A stretch of DNA of 64,000 nt from a virus, in the IMG/VR virus record IMGVR_UViG_3300009149_007629, positions 1 to 64,000 of that record. One strand, 5' to 3'. Made by a program: the position numbers and the translations under genes. This document shows positions 15,470 through 26,196 of this stretch, piece after piece. Below the pieces are notes generated by a model. The model did not search any database. It was not told where the DNA came from and saw only the letters and a list, made by a program, of their open reading frames with translations. Each line of letters starts with the position of its first letter. Positions within the stretch are counted from its first letter, which is position 1.

Positions 15470-16633
15470 TTATTTTTGGAACGTCCCCATTTGCTTCTGC
15501 TGCTGATCTAATTCATTCTTAATTTTCTTCTGCTCGTTATGAAGCTTTTCCCATTTATTTAAAAAATCTTTAGATTTAGAAATATTAGAGGGATCATCCG
15601 TAACATTTAAAGTCACCGTACTCTGATTATTACCACTTTGAGCAGGTTGAGAATAAGACTGTATCGCAGACTTATTCAGATGAGCTTCTACAACTCTTAT
15701 AGCTGATTTACGTATTTTCATATTTTTTGCCTGATCACTAACTAACCTCTGCATAACATCCGTACCTCCTGAATAAGGCTCCGATGAGTAATCCCCTTTA
15801 TCCCTTGATTGCTTATCGAAAAATTCACCTTTTTCCGGAGTAACTGGTTTTTCACCTACAGGCTCAAAAGGAGATGTATCCTCTTTTAATTTGTCCCCAA
15901 GGGTCTCTTCCTTCTTCTCTTCTCCCTTAAGCTCTATATCACCCGCAATTTTATTATAAGCCTGCTCACCACCTACATAATGGCCTCCAGGGACGTCATC
16001 ATTACGGGGGGTATCAAAATTAGGAAGAAGTAATTGCTTAAGATTAGGGACCCAGATACGAAATTCATCATATATCCGACTAAATGCCTCATAATTCTGG
16101 TACTGGCCCCTAGGAGCAGCCCCAGAAAAGAGTATACGATCCATATTTGAAGGAGGAGTCCCCTCCATATAGTAACTTTCACTTGTTTTATCTACATTTA
16201 TTACTGAGCTATTTCCTCTTTTATCCTCAAATAACAAAAGATCTGATTCAATCTTATCCGCAGTAACATTCGTATCTGAGGGGAATATTTTGACACTCCC
16301 AGCAACTTTCGACCCTATGGGTGTCAGTGAACAGGAGTACACCACTAAACTCTTCGCTGAGTACTCATTTGTTACTACAACCAATTTATTCCAAAAAAAA
16401 TAATCAGCAAAGTATTTTCCGCTGTTACCTCCCTGAAGTTTTTTAGCAGTTGATTCCTGCTCGGGGCTATTCTTCGAAAGCATGTCCTTAAGAGCTGTAA
16501 ACTTTATACTGTACTCTGCAGGAGCATTATAGTAATAATATCTCCTACGCCTTACTGCAGCCTGCTCAGGAGCTTCATCCTCTTTAGCTGCGTATACTCT
16601 CCGAAGAACATTTTTAACTCTTATAGTATCCAT
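15470..16633 (-). CDS. Hypothetical protein, last gene of the virion block
   Basis: A 387-residue protein, not recognised. The N-terminal half is mixed alpha/beta with an Arg/Tyr-rich segment (AVRRRRYYYYNAPAEY, ~26-41). The middle (~225-300) is charged and low in complexity (KGEEKKEETLGDKLKEDTSPF), and the C-terminus (~350-387) is a Gln/Lys-rich probable coiled coil (EKLHNEQKKIKNELDQQQKQM). It follows the 1086-residue virion protein by 5 bp, so it is probably made with the tail genes. A linker, assembly or minor virion protein is possible. It is the final gene before the non-coding control region. Confidence 0.6.
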   Translation of the reverse strand: MDTIRVKNVLRRVYAAKEDEAPEQAAVRRRRYYYYNAPAEYSIKFTALKDMLSKNSPEQESTAKKLQGGNSGKYFADYFFWNKLVVVTNEYSAKSLVVYSCSLTPIGSKVAGSVKIFPSDTNVTADKIESDLLLFEDKRGNSSVINVDKTSESYYMEGTPPSNMDRILFSGAAPRGQYQNYEAFSRIYDEFRIWVPNLKQLLLPNFDTPRNDDVPGGHYVGGEQAYNKIAGDIELKGEEKKEETLGDKLKEDTSPFEPVGEKPVTPEKGEFFDKQSRDKGDYSSEPYSGGTDVMQRLVSDQAKNMKIRKSAIRVVEAHLNKSAIQSYSQPAQSGNNQSTVTLNVTDDPSNISKSKDFLNKWEKLHNEQKKIKNELDQQQKQMGTFQK

Positions 16634-16638
16634 TTATT

Positions 16639-19600
16639 TTAGCCCTGTTTCCAAATAGGACGACCAGATATCTCAAATACATCTATTGTATCCAGGTCCT
16701 TAAAAGGATTGAATTTATTCTCAATAGTCTCAGGCACTTCACCACTTATTACTGCCATATAAAGCCTACCAGTAATACCTGATTCCCCAGTAACAAAATT
16801 TAAAGCACTTCTATTAATAAGATAGATCTGATATACCTTTTTATAACCATCTGATAATGATGATCCTACCCTTTCATACATAAGATAGGGCCGAGCTTTG
16901 TCTGTAAAAATCTTAAAAACAGGATTAGAGGAATCTGTAAGAGAAATATCATTACGTCCCCGTTTAGCTGAAGTACCTACCCCCACCATAAAATCATTAA
17001 CCTGCGCATTAAGAGGATCATTTATCTTTATCTTAGGAGCGCTCATAAGTAATGAAGCTTCATATATTAAGAAGTTCATAGCTTCTGAATAGCATTGATA
17101 GGCAGCTATACCACTTCCAGCAGTAATATTTAATGCAGGCATTCGATCGACGACATTAGAAATACCGTCTTTTGCAGTATCCAATCTAACGATCTCATAA
17201 GCATACTGCCCGGAAACCCCAACAAAACGACCCGACAATGTAAGGCCTATGTCACTGGAAACATTTAAGATTTTATAATAGGACCCACCAACACTGAGGT
17301 AATCTCCCTCTTTTACATATTTCGTCCATTCAGGGTAAACACCGCTACTCTGCACTCCTACAACATTACGAGAGCTTGTAGTAAGGATCACATTACCCCC
17401 GGTATATGAGTAATTAGTTACGGCCCCAGAACCTAGAGTAGTAATAATAGCTGGGCCCTCTTTTTCAAACCTACCATAAAAAGTAGAGGTCCCGTTTAAT
17501 ATCCCTTGATACGGTGAAAACTTATAATAAAAATTATAAGGGACTTCACTACTTGCCACATAACTATGTACAAGCAAAGGAACTCGTAACTTACCTAATC
17601 CTGCTGTAGCTCCTATTGTTATCCTAGTAGGAAGAAAATCTTCTGTATAATTAGATGATCCTGTTACAGGGAGACTCTGATTTATTGTGCTAGGACTTAC
17701 CGACACAGAGGTAGCAGTAGAATTAAACTTATATGCAAAAGGGTAGCCCTCTTCATAACCCAGCTCTGTACGAGTCTTAGTTGCCAGAGCAATAATAGGT
17801 TTATCACCTGTATCTATTACATAGTTGCCTGGGTCTGATATGTTCTCTACTGCGATAGCTTCGATCATTTCATAAGTATCTAATACACCCCGGCCCTGTT
17901 TACTTAATTCAAAGAATTTAAAAGAATCATTTACTAGATATGGATCCCCTACATCTGCAATAAATTTGCTACCGGTATACAGTGTTATCCGGGCTTGCAA
18001 ATTCGCTCCACCTGCTATTGTAAGTGTATATCCGTCTATTTTATAAGGGGACAGGGTAACAACTCTATCCTGTGAAAAATCTACAGGATTTCCCCAAGAA
18101 GAACCGCTATAGAGCTCTACTCTCTTTACTCCCAAAATATAATAGCCATTTAATTTGCTATCTTCAAGATTAAGAGTAACAATACTGGTGGCAGATACGG
18201 TACGGTATACGACCAATTCATGGCCAAAATCAACATTCTCATTATAGGACCCTCCTGAATAGTGTACATAGTCCCTGATATCCGTATCGCCATTATTTGG
18301 ATTTAGCCCAAAGTCAAGAAGTTCTTTGTCATTATTAAAACGAACAAGAACATCATTATCCCGAGTGGCTATAGGTAAATATGTACTTTTAGAGACTTCT
18401 ATAAAATTTGAAGGAACATCCTTAAACCCTGTTACTGAAGAGGAGTTATATTTAAAGGTATACTCCATAAACAAAGTATCAGAAGTACCTACTATACTAT
18501 TACTTCCGGTATCAGCTACTTCTACGGTATCTACTCCGGTATTTGATACCCCTGTAACTACTCCTAATGTCGGGCTGTAAAAACCCTCAATAGATACAAT
18601 CTCACCATTTGGAAAACTTAATACACTTGATAATGTAATGGTGTCGCCATCCCGCCAGGTAGTCCCTGGTCTGGGTACCTCTATAATATTAAGACCGTTC
18701 GTGTATTGCGCATTAGTGAATGAGCGCCTTTTAAATGTAGTAGAAGTAGTGTTACTTCCATCTCCTACATCCGGTATATCATCACCACCGGTGCTGTTTA
18801 TCCGCTCAACCTTCATAGGCATACTACCACCGGAAAAGGCCATACTTATCTGGCCATTTTCTCCTGCAGCTTTTTTAAGAGCAGTACTTAACTGACCCGC
18901 AAGAAGTTTTGATACAGTTTTATTTAAACTTGTATTTACATCTTCTCCGGAAGACAGCAACTTATGCCTAAAATCAATAATATCGTCAGCATAAATTACA
19001 TCAGCCAATTTCTCATCAGGACGATCTTTACGTATGCCACTATTAAAGAGGTCTTTTGTTACCGAAGTATTATTTATAGTCGTAGCAGTAAAAACTTCTG
19101 TTGTACGTGTTCTTCTATAGACCAAAAACATAGGTATAGCATATACGTAGCCATCAACAGTATTTAAAGCTGTCTTAGAATCGGTAGAGCCATCTCCTGC
19201 TACATATAAACCTATATCCGAGGATCCAAATTTACTATAAGTAGCAAAGCTGTATTCCCCGTTAGTACGTCCCCCTATTGGATTTATAGACACATCACTA
19301 AACACATCACTATCTGCATTTAGATTCGTTGCTATCGACTCAGTTCTAACTCTATATTGTACCTGCACTCTTTTAGTTGTTTCAGCACCGATAGCTGCCC
19401 ACAGTATTTGATTATCACTGTAAGGATTCTGAGTAATGTTACCATAAGGATATAGAGAGTCGGTATAACTTACCAGTTTTCTCCAAACTTCAAGATACAC
19501 AAAATCATATCTTTGACTAATAGGATCCGGTAGCATTATGGTATTATCAGAAGTTACCGAATTAGTACCCTGGAAATTTATTATCATGCCATTGACTATG

Positions 19601-19899
19601 GCAATGTTATGACCTGCAGAAGCTACCTTAAAAGTATTCGCAGAATATGATTCTGAGCATAGTACCTGGCCGTCGATTGCCTTAGACCCATCTAGATCCT
19701 GTAAAGTATCCTCTACAGAGTACCAGCCGGAAGGAATAGAAGCTGTAACAGTCCCTTTAAGTTTCTCATTACTTATATCGTTTATGAGATTCCATTCACT
19801 AGTCAGTGGCGATCTACGATATAAGAAGACTACATTTTCCAGGCTTCTATCTTCTACCTCAACATACCTATTTTGAGGGACATTACAATTATCGGCCAT
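16639..19899 (-). CDS. Virion structural protein, short paralogue of the 1488-residue protein
   Basis: A 1086-residue beta-rich protein. Residues ~131-345 match the protein encoded at 40317-44783: LEVWRKL (136-142), YPYGN (150-154), GAETTKRVQVQYRVR (171-185), NTVDGYVYAIPMFLVYRR (246-263), RPDE and DDIIDFRHK (305-313). The C-termini also correspond (IDVFEISGRPIWKQG against ISVYRLTNKPIVRK). Here the segments follow one another directly, so this copy shows the uninterrupted domain. Gly/Ser/Thr-rich beta repeats fill the rest. Its place in the tail block and its size suggest a baseplate or tail-tip component; the biochemical role is unknown. It follows the 321-residue gene by 13 bp. Confidence 0.75.
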   Translation of the reverse strand: MADNCNVPQNRYVEVEDRSLENVVFLYRRSPLTSEWNLINDISNEKLKGTVTASIPSGWYSVEDTLQDLDGSKAIDGQVLCSESYSANTFKVASAGHNIAIVNGMIINFQGTNSVTSDNTIMLPDPISQRYDFVYLEVWRKLVSYTDSLYPYGNITQNPYSDNQILWAAIGAETTKRVQVQYRVRTESIATNLNADSDVFSDVSINPIGGRTNGEYSFATYSKFGSSDIGLYVAGDGSTDSKTALNTVDGYVYAIPMFLVYRRTRTTEVFTATTINNTSVTKDLFNSGIRKDRPDEKLADVIYADDIIDFRHKLLSSGEDVNTSLNKTVSKLLAGQLSTALKKAAGENGQISMAFSGGSMPMKVERINSTGGDDIPDVGDGSNTTSTTFKRRSFTNAQYTNGLNIIEVPRPGTTWRDGDTITLSSVLSFPNGEIVSIEGFYSPTLGVVTGVSNTGVDTVEVADTGSNSIVGTSDTLFMEYTFKYNSSSVTGFKDVPSNFIEVSKSTYLPIATRDNDVLVRFNNDKELLDFGLNPNNGDTDIRDYVHYSGGSYNENVDFGHELVVYRTVSATSIVTLNLEDSKLNGYYILGVKRVELYSGSSWGNPVDFSQDRVVTLSPYKIDGYTLTIAGGANLQARITLYTGSKFIADVGDPYLVNDSFKFFELSKQGRGVLDTYEMIEAIAVENISDPGNYVIDTGDKPIIALATKTRTELGYEEGYPFAYKFNSTATSVSVSPSTINQSLPVTGSSNYTEDFLPTRITIGATAGLGKLRVPLLVHSYVASSEVPYNFYYKFSPYQGILNGTSTFYGRFEKEGPAIITTLGSGAVTNYSYTGGNVILTTSSRNVVGVQSSGVYPEWTKYVKEGDYLSVGGSYYKILNVSSDIGLTLSGRFVGVSGQYAYEIVRLDTAKDGISNVVDRMPALNITAGSGIAAYQCYSEAMNFLIYEASLLMSAPKIKINDPLNAQVNDFMVGVGTSAKRGRNDISLTDSSNPVFKIFTDKARPYLMYERVGSSLSDGYKKVYQIYLINRSALNFVTGESGITGRLYMAVISGEVPETIENKFNPFKDLDTIDVFEISGRPIWKQG

Positions 19900-19912
19900 A
19901 TTATTTCCTATT

Positions 19913-20878
19913 TCAATTCAGATACTGCATCCGTATGACATCAAGAGGATAAACAACTTTTTCCTCTATCTTTGGTATTTCTAATAATACTTTTAAGAGA
20001 TAATTATACTCTTGATCAAAACTCTCATATAAGGCCTCATCTAGGAAATAAAAAGCCGGGTAAGATGTATGCTGCTTAAAAATTTTATCTAGATGCGCTA
20101 ACACTGACAAAACCGCTACAGCCTTAAAAAGTAACTTTTTAATACTCTCGTAGTTATTTATTACTTCTGGTATTAGTATCTCAGAGATGACATCCGATTC
20201 CCGTTTACATTGACCTAAGAGTTCACCTTTAAATTTTACTTGTAGGCATGATACTGATTTATTTAGAAGTTCTTCATACATATCAATCTTTGCCCACTGA
20301 TCGTCATTAGCAAGGTTCTCCCTAAGGCTATCAAATATGTCCTGGATCTTATCCGATCCCCACATCTGCTTTATTATTTTAGTCCTCGCCAAAGCTAAAG
20401 CATCCTGTTTGATAGCTAGAAGCATCATTGAAAGACTATGTATCTTTCTTTTAAATACTCCCAGATTCTTTACCAGGCACCCTATATCCAAGCCTTCACC
20501 TGCATTAAAAGTATGGTCAAGACTTCTTTGAATATTATTACGATCATCGGAGATATCTAGCACCTCCACCTTTTTCTTGCCTAAAGCACCCGGAGCATCT
20601 GATAAAAACTTATTGAGACACTCTGCTCCGGGCACTTTACCTGTACTTTTAAATATCTTTACTTTCGGACTATCCTTATAGAGCTCTACCAAAAGGTCAT
20701 TTGTCACCTGAGAAAATCTATCAGATGACTGCCTATCTGAGCTAAAAACTTCATGGCCCTTATAGCATAGCCTAGGTTTCTTATCACGATATATGACATT
20801 AACAACCTGCTGCCCGTCATTTACATGAGCAAGAACTTTAACACTACTTAAAGAGATATTACTAAAAACATATTTCAT
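19913..20878 (-). CDS. Hypothetical protein in the tail block
   Basis: A 321-residue protein of unknown family. The first ~70 residues look beta-rich (VKVLAHVNDGQQVVNVIYRD) and the remainder mostly helical, with long amphipathic segments (GVFKRKIHSLSMMLLAIKQ; ESIKKLLFKAVAVLSVLAHL). No signal peptide or clear membrane segment is visible. Its ATG overlaps the stop of the upstream 196-residue gene by one base (TAATG), indicating translational coupling. Surrounded by virion genes, so an assembly factor or minor structural protein is possible; nothing identifies it further. Confidence 0.65.
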   Translation of the reverse strand: MKYVFSNISLSSVKVLAHVNDGQQVVNVIYRDKKPRLCYKGHEVFSSDRQSSDRFSQVTNDLLVELYKDSPKVKIFKSTGKVPGAECLNKFLSDAPGALGKKKVEVLDISDDRNNIQRSLDHTFNAGEGLDIGCLVKNLGVFKRKIHSLSMMLLAIKQDALALARTKIIKQMWGSDKIQDIFDSLRENLANDDQWAKIDMYEELLNKSVSCLQVKFKGELLGQCKRESDVISEILIPEVINNYESIKKLLFKAVAVLSVLAHLDKIFKQHTSYPAFYFLDEALYESFDQEYNYLLKVLLEIPKIEEKVVYPLDVIRMQYLN

Positions 20879-21468
20879 TATGAAGTGATCCTAAAGATAA
20901 CAGTAACAGTCATGGTACTCGTTTTATTTATTACTGGAAAAGTTCTCCAGTTTACCATCGTCCCAGAATTTATTTCAGCAGTAGCATCCCCTCCAAAAAG
21001 ACTCATCTCTACGATGGGGCCTACAGCTTCAGATTCTCCAAAAGTAACAGAATAATCTACGATATTTGTATAGACAGTCGTAGGCTCCCCTGTCTCTGGA
21101 TGCACAAAAGTTGAATAATCAACAGCTTTGCGATAAAATTCGTTCTCTAGGCGAGTCTGAGAGGTCGTAGGGGCCGGAGGATCAAACAGATCCCAATTGC
21201 TATTACCCCTACCTACTGCAAGATAAGAAATACCATTCTGAGGCTCACTATTATCTTTTAATAGTCGTGCAATAAGTATAGAAGCAGAATTAACTATAAT
21301 ATTATGCTTATTATACTCATATACAAGCTCCCCACCCAAAGCCTTATCATATGCCTTAACAAAAAGCTCTCCCTTAAGACCCGGATACTTCGGCTCCTCC
21401 ACCTTCATCGAAGAGCTCAATCTTAGGAGGGATCCTATATTCTTGCATCTTTCCAGAAAAACGCCCAT
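20878..21468 (-). CDS. Putative minor virion/tail protein
   Basis: A 196-residue protein. From about residue 58 it has the layout of small phage tail proteins: NIIVNSASILIARLLKD, then SYLAVGRGN, then PAPTTSQTRLENEFYRKAV, then a beta-rich C-terminus ending in TMTVTVIFRITS. Similar proteins in other tailed phages combine an N-terminal non-homologous stretch with this 'untethered, ungrounded field-like' beta part and are annotated only as structural or tail proteins, so I give no specific role. AAAGGAAC precedes the ATG. It lies between the 930-residue beta protein (61-bp gap) and a hypothetical protein with which it is coupled. Confidence 0.6.
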   Translation of the reverse strand: MGVFLERCKNIGSLLRLSSSMKVEEPKYPGLKGELFVKAYDKALGGELVYEYNKHNIIVNSASILIARLLKDNSEPQNGISYLAVGRGNSNWDLFDPPAPTTSQTRLENEFYRKAVDYSTFVHPETGEPTTVYTNIVDYSVTFGESEAVGPIVEMSLFGGDATAEINSGTMVNWRTFPVINKTSTMTVTVIFRITS

Positions 21469-21529
21469 ATTTGTTCCTTTGACGATTTATTATATGTATT
21501 TATATAGCCTAAAGATTAGGAGATTATTA

Positions 21530-24322
21530 TTACACTATAGGTACCAATTGCTGTATCTCTGTTATCTTAATAGAGTCATCATGTAGTATCTCTCTAATTA
21601 TCCTCTTATATAACTGATATTGAGCCTCTCCAAGTCTTAGCTCTGGAAGATCATTCACAGGATCCCCTGAAGATAATATCGCATCCTCTTGCTCCTGAGT
21701 AATGACCATAACCGCTAAAGGATAACTAGCAGCAGAAACACTACTGCTTACCCTCTCAGAGGTCTCAAACACCGTACCATGGCAATAAATGTTTTCTACC
21801 TGAGCAGAACTCACATTCCAATAACTTCTCTTAATACCATTCCCAATGTCATCTGTTAAATTATAAGGATCCTCTATCAATATCCCGGGAGACCCCGTAT
21901 CTCCTAAAGACACTATGATCATGTCCTGATCCCAGTTTCTCCACTGTACCCTATATTCTGCTTCGCTATACGATATAAAGATACCCGTCTCTGTAGAAGG
22001 GATCTGGTAAACATCATAATCAGCTACAGATCTTAAATCTGCGTAATCTACAGGACCCGTTATACCAAGATCTAAAGCCCCACTGGGACCCGTTATACCT
22101 GTATATACTCCGGTATACCCATTAGAGTTACCCTCAGCATCTATAATCTGAGAGGTATTAATGATCCCGGTAACACCCTGAGTCCTATTTGTAAGGTAAG
22201 TCTTGCCATCAACAGAATATTCTTCAATATCATAATATGACACAGAAGGATTTGAAATCCAAGGATTATCAGGATTTCTGGGATATGGATCGGGATCAGG
22301 ATCCGGAAAATACAACTTAAAATTTACCCCCGTCTCACCATAACCAGGTAACCTCTTAAGTATATCTTCTGGGATACCATATGTATACCCAAGATCTCCG
22401 TTTAGTACTATCTCTCTATTTAAATTAGATAGATAAACATCTACAGCATATGTGCGGGCCCGGACTAGGTCATAATCATACTGCCCACTAGCCCCTTCAA
22501 AAGGGAAATTAAACTTAGCAGTTTCAAAATCGATCACATTAACTATAACGTACTCTAAATCCCTATACACTACAATATTTTGCTGTGTATCACTGTCCCA
22601 CTGTTCAAAAGGGACATCCTTAACAGTGAGTATATCCCCGGCCCTTACTGCTAAAAAATTCTTCTCTATACTCTTAATGAAATTAGATTTATTAAGAACC
22701 TGTATAGACCCGGTCTTATACTCAGATGGTACCTGATTTATATAATCAAGGTAATCATTTAATCTAAGCTCTCTATTTGGATAATACTGATCGATATATG
22801 CAAACTTAAAGGGTATTACTTGACCACCTTCATCTATTGATGTTAGATTTGCATCATACCCACAATTAGAAAATTCTACCATTTTAAGATCTGAATGGAG
22901 ATTAATCTTTTTATTAGTACCATACTCACATACATTATTAAAATCTATAATACCTGAATCATCCGGATTAATAATATTAAAAGACCCACCGATATCTAAT
23001 CCACCCTCTAAATCTGGATCATAAGTATCTTTTTCTACCGCATGATATAAATCCCTATAATGCCCATCATCTGTATAACTTTCTACAAATAATGGTATCC
23101 CGGGATTTAGAATTGTAGCAGGCTCTATATCCTTATTTAGGTACCGATCGTTAAGAATAACATCCTTATCTGAATCAGTAAGGTACTCGGGGGAAAACAT
23201 AAGATTGAACTCATTAAGTACACTACCGTTATTCTTAAAAGATGCCTGTACAGTATTTCTTTGATAGTCATTAAGTAGCAGAGTCTCAGAATTAAGCACT
23301 GAGGAATTAGAAAGATTAAAAACCCTATAACGATACCCTATCTTAAGTAATTCTTCAAACGGCCAGTATGGCTGGTCTACATTATCAGGATTTTGGTCCA
23401 CAAGCATTGTGTAGCCACTTTTTGACCCATAGTATGTATCTGATGTGTACTCCGTAAAGCCATAAGAGGTATCTGCACAAGCATCAGGCAGCATTAAATA
23501 ATTTCTCTGCTGATGAGTGTAGTAATAATTAAATTCTATTATGGAATCTAACGGAGGTAGAAAATCAACCCGGATATGACCCAGTAAAGGCCTCACTGCT
23601 GTAACTGCATCCGGTACCTCTACATATTTATAAATAGTGTATGGGAATGTAGATACTAAATCGGGTACCAGATTAGGAATCTTAAAAGTACCATTTATTG
23701 GATCTACTTCTTCAACATGATATATAAGAGAATTATCTAAATAATTTCTTACTGTAAAAATTACAGTATCACCAGATTCTACTAAAGTAAGATCCGATAC
23801 CGTATCCTCAAATACAGTACCTTTATCTACCCCTTCCTCTGTTCTACTTATAATAACAGCACTACCCGTAACAACTTTTGTACCCACAGAAACAGTTATA
23901 TCTGAAGGCAGTGCCAGCTCACCCATCCTATTAAGAATCGGGAACTTATTTACCTGATAGTCTAAGCTATCTCCATACAGTGCCGGATTTACTACATCAT
24001 ACGGCCAAGATAATCTTCGTACAACCCCATTTTCACTTATGATATTAAACTGACCTACTAAATCATTTGGCTGCGCCTGAAAATCATCTAGATCTGAGAC
24101 CACCGTCTCTAAATAATTCTGAGGCTTAGGAAACCTATCTGAATAATAGTAATCAATTCTTAACTGTGTATTAAAAGGAGGAAGGAAGTTAAGCGTTACT
24201 ATACCTTCCCAGGGGGATACTGAAACTACTGCATCCTCTACAATCCTACCGTCTATGTATACTATCAGATCCGATGGAATCGCAAGACCTCCCTGCTGAC
24301 TAAGCATAGGAAGTTTAGGCAT
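21530..24322 (-). CDS. Large beta-repeat virion protein (930 aa)
   Basis: A beta-rich structural protein. An internal duplication is visible: LPMLSQQGGLAIPSDLIVYIDG (from residue 4) and FPILNRMGELALPSDITVSVG (from about 127) correspond. Each is associated with a strand pattern ending in an 'IDYYYSD' or 'FNYYYTH' type motif (VTLNFLPPFNTQLRIDYYYS; IRVDFLPPLDSIIEFNYYYT). This DxY/NxY strand pattern recurs in the 3184- and 1123-residue proteins of this window. A short G-rich stretch with GYTGVYTGITGPSG near residue 745 resembles a mini collagen-like insert. Probably a tail or baseplate component; no enzymatic motif is seen. Confidence 0.7.
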   Translation of the reverse strand: MPKLPMLSQQGGLAIPSDLIVYIDGRIVEDAVVSVSPWEGIVTLNFLPPFNTQLRIDYYYSDRFPKPQNYLETVVSDLDDFQAQPNDLVGQFNIISENGVVRRLSWPYDVVNPALYGDSLDYQVNKFPILNRMGELALPSDITVSVGTKVVTGSAVIISRTEEGVDKGTVFEDTVSDLTLVESGDTVIFTVRNYLDNSLIYHVEEVDPINGTFKIPNLVPDLVSTFPYTIYKYVEVPDAVTAVRPLLGHIRVDFLPPLDSIIEFNYYYTHQQRNYLMLPDACADTSYGFTEYTSDTYYGSKSGYTMLVDQNPDNVDQPYWPFEELLKIGYRYRVFNLSNSSVLNSETLLLNDYQRNTVQASFKNNGSVLNEFNLMFSPEYLTDSDKDVILNDRYLNKDIEPATILNPGIPLFVESYTDDGHYRDLYHAVEKDTYDPDLEGGLDIGGSFNIINPDDSGIIDFNNVCEYGTNKKINLHSDLKMVEFSNCGYDANLTSIDEGGQVIPFKFAYIDQYYPNRELRLNDYLDYINQVPSEYKTGSIQVLNKSNFIKSIEKNFLAVRAGDILTVKDVPFEQWDSDTQQNIVVYRDLEYVIVNVIDFETAKFNFPFEGASGQYDYDLVRARTYAVDVYLSNLNREIVLNGDLGYTYGIPEDILKRLPGYGETGVNFKLYFPDPDPDPYPRNPDNPWISNPSVSYYDIEEYSVDGKTYLTNRTQGVTGIINTSQIIDAEGNSNGYTGVYTGITGPSGALDLGITGPVDYADLRSVADYDVYQIPSTETGIFISYSEAEYRVQWRNWDQDMIIVSLGDTGSPGILIEDPYNLTDDIGNGIKRSYWNVSSAQVENIYCHGTVFETSERVSSSVSAASYPLAVMVITQEQEDAILSSGDPVNDLPELRLGEAQYQLYKRIIREILHDDSIKITEIQQLVPIV

Positions 24323-24355
24323 TGTATATGTATTAGGATCAGAAGAAAGATGATA

Positions 24356-26179
24356 TCAGGCAGGAACATTATATTCTCCAGGGTCATTCTCTAACTCTTC
24401 TGGTGTAAAAGGATAAAAGGTGTTAAAAAATCCTGAGGTTACCTGAAGATCCGGCCATGCATAAAATTTGCGGGTATCCTCATAAAAAGGCATCAAATTA
24501 CAAGACGCCCTCCTATCACATAATTCTGTTGTATCATTTATAGTCTGAACAGTAGCATCTTCCCCATCCTCTACAAAGGATCCGGTTTTTGCTACATCTA
24601 TGTAATAATCAACATCAGGAGCATTTAATCCAGTATACCCATAATTTAATACAAATATATTTTTAGCTTCTTCTTGAGTAAGCGTACGAAGTGGGTCATC
24701 TACCGAAAATTGTGCAGTATAATCATCATCTATATATAAACTGTATCTCTGCGTCTCTTTCTCTTTTTTAGCCTTTGCATTATCTCTTTTATAGAATTTA
24801 GATTCTATTCTTACTATGGTAGCAACACCATCTTTTACTACAACATCATAACCCTCTTCTGTACCCTCAGGTATCTCTTTATCTTTTTTAACATATTCCT
24901 GAAATATAGGACGTTCGATAAGTTTGTCGTCAAACTGCTTGAAGAAATTTTCTTCTACTTCAGGAGGTACCTGATAAAATTGAAACTGATCATTATATTT
25001 AGTAGCCTTTAATGCTATCTCTGATCCGAGCATTAAATTTGTATCCTCTATACGATACTCCCCTAAGCTATCCCGGGTGTACATATAGGTTTCATCATTG
25101 TACACTACTATCGACCCATCTGTCAGATATATCTCTTTTATATCCTCATCGATATCATCTATTATACCACTGTATAACCACTGATCATCAATGATCTCTG
25201 AACTACCATCTCCATCTTTAGTCGCATAATATTTTAGGACGTCCCCCACGAGCAAAATCTCAGGACTGATACTTACATACTCAGTACCATCCCACCTGTA
25301 CAACTCTGTGTATCTATTATAGACAAGGATACGACTATCAGTAAGTAGGATAACACCCTTATCATAATCGATACTTTGTATGGTACCCTCTTCCCAGCTC
25401 TCTTGGGGATCTTCTACGGCATCCTTATAGATCTTCTCAGCAAGATATGTTACCATATCTATCTTTGATGCCCCATACACCGTGTATGGCATACTTGTAG
25501 TATTATACTTAGGAGTACACTCCCCATCACTACCTAACGTCTCTGTCCAAATCAGACGAGTGTTATACAAGGTATGAGAGGGCTTTATCATATCTATAAA
25601 AAATCGGATATCATCTAAAAGAAGACCTACTAAATATGTGGAGGCTCCTAATTTATCCATAAAGATGTTAAAGAACATCCTATGAGTATCTTTAAGAGTA
25701 TAAAAAGAGGTCTCTTTTCTTACCTGTAAATATATCTCTTGTATCTCTACAGGTATCCCTAGTATGTTAGATACGGATTTTTCGATATTATCTTTTCGAC
25801 TTCCACCATAGTACCCGTTTCTTACATTTATTAGAAAATCTCGGTACTGTGTATCTGCCAAATTATCATTTACTACTTTTTCTCCAAGAAAAAGAGTGTC
25901 CCCTAATATCTGAAAGAGATACTCAGGACGAGTACTGACATGATACCTATCTTCATTAACATCTGAGGTCGAGTATTGATACCGTGAGAACTCTTTAGCG
26001 ACGGACAGAAACAGCTCTGCTAAATTAGTATTATGGTCTTTAGAATAGTTACTAGGAAGCGCATTTAACAATCTATCCTGTACACTACGAGCTAGTTGAA
26101 GAACATTCTTCTTAAACTCTATACCGGATTTAAAGCGCTTTAAGCCTACTCTTTCCTGTACTGAAGCTGTATAATCCAT
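24356..26179 (-). CDS. Tail protein I-like (gpI) baseplate component
   Basis: A 607-residue protein. Residues ~25-215 fit tail protein I of contractile phages: RLLNALPSNYS, a helical NLAELFLSVAKEFSRYQ, a repeat-lined pSTRPEYLFQILGDTL analogue, and DTQYRDFLINVRNGYYGGSRK, which matches the 'YRxxLxxxRxxxxGG(T/S)' box. A tandem duplication then follows: GTIQSIDYDKGVILLTDSRI (~265) and GIIDDIDEDIKEIYLTDGSI (~335), each with VYN and a 'DGxEY' loop, together about 140 residues. In P2-type phages gpI joins gpJ and gpW at the baseplate edge; gpJ-like and gp25-like genes are present at 44787-48901. Assignment by motif, moderate confidence; repeats unexplained. Confidence 0.6.
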   Translation of the reverse strand: MDYTASVQERVGLKRFKSGIEFKKNVLQLARSVQDRLLNALPSNYSKDHNTNLAELFLSVAKEFSRYQYSTSDVNEDRYHVSTRPEYLFQILGDTLFLGEKVVNDNLADTQYRDFLINVRNGYYGGSRKDNIEKSVSNILGIPVEIQEIYLQVRKETSFYTLKDTHRMFFNIFMDKLGASTYLVGLLLDDIRFFIDMIKPSHTLYNTRLIWTETLGSDGECTPKYNTTSMPYTVYGASKIDMVTYLAEKIYKDAVEDPQESWEEGTIQSIDYDKGVILLTDSRILVYNRYTELYRWDGTEYVSISPEILLVGDVLKYYATKDGDGSSEIIDDQWLYSGIIDDIDEDIKEIYLTDGSIVVYNDETYMYTRDSLGEYRIEDTNLMLGSEIALKATKYNDQFQFYQVPPEVEENFFKQFDDKLIERPIFQEYVKKDKEIPEGTEEGYDVVVKDGVATIVRIESKFYKRDNAKAKKEKETQRYSLYIDDDYTAQFSVDDPLRTLTQEEAKNIFVLNYGYTGLNAPDVDYYIDVAKTGSFVEDGEDATVQTINDTTELCDRRASCNLMPFYEDTRKFYAWPDLQVTSGFFNTFYPFTPEELENDPGEYNVPA

Positions 26180-26196
26180 TTTTATATGTTTTCCAA

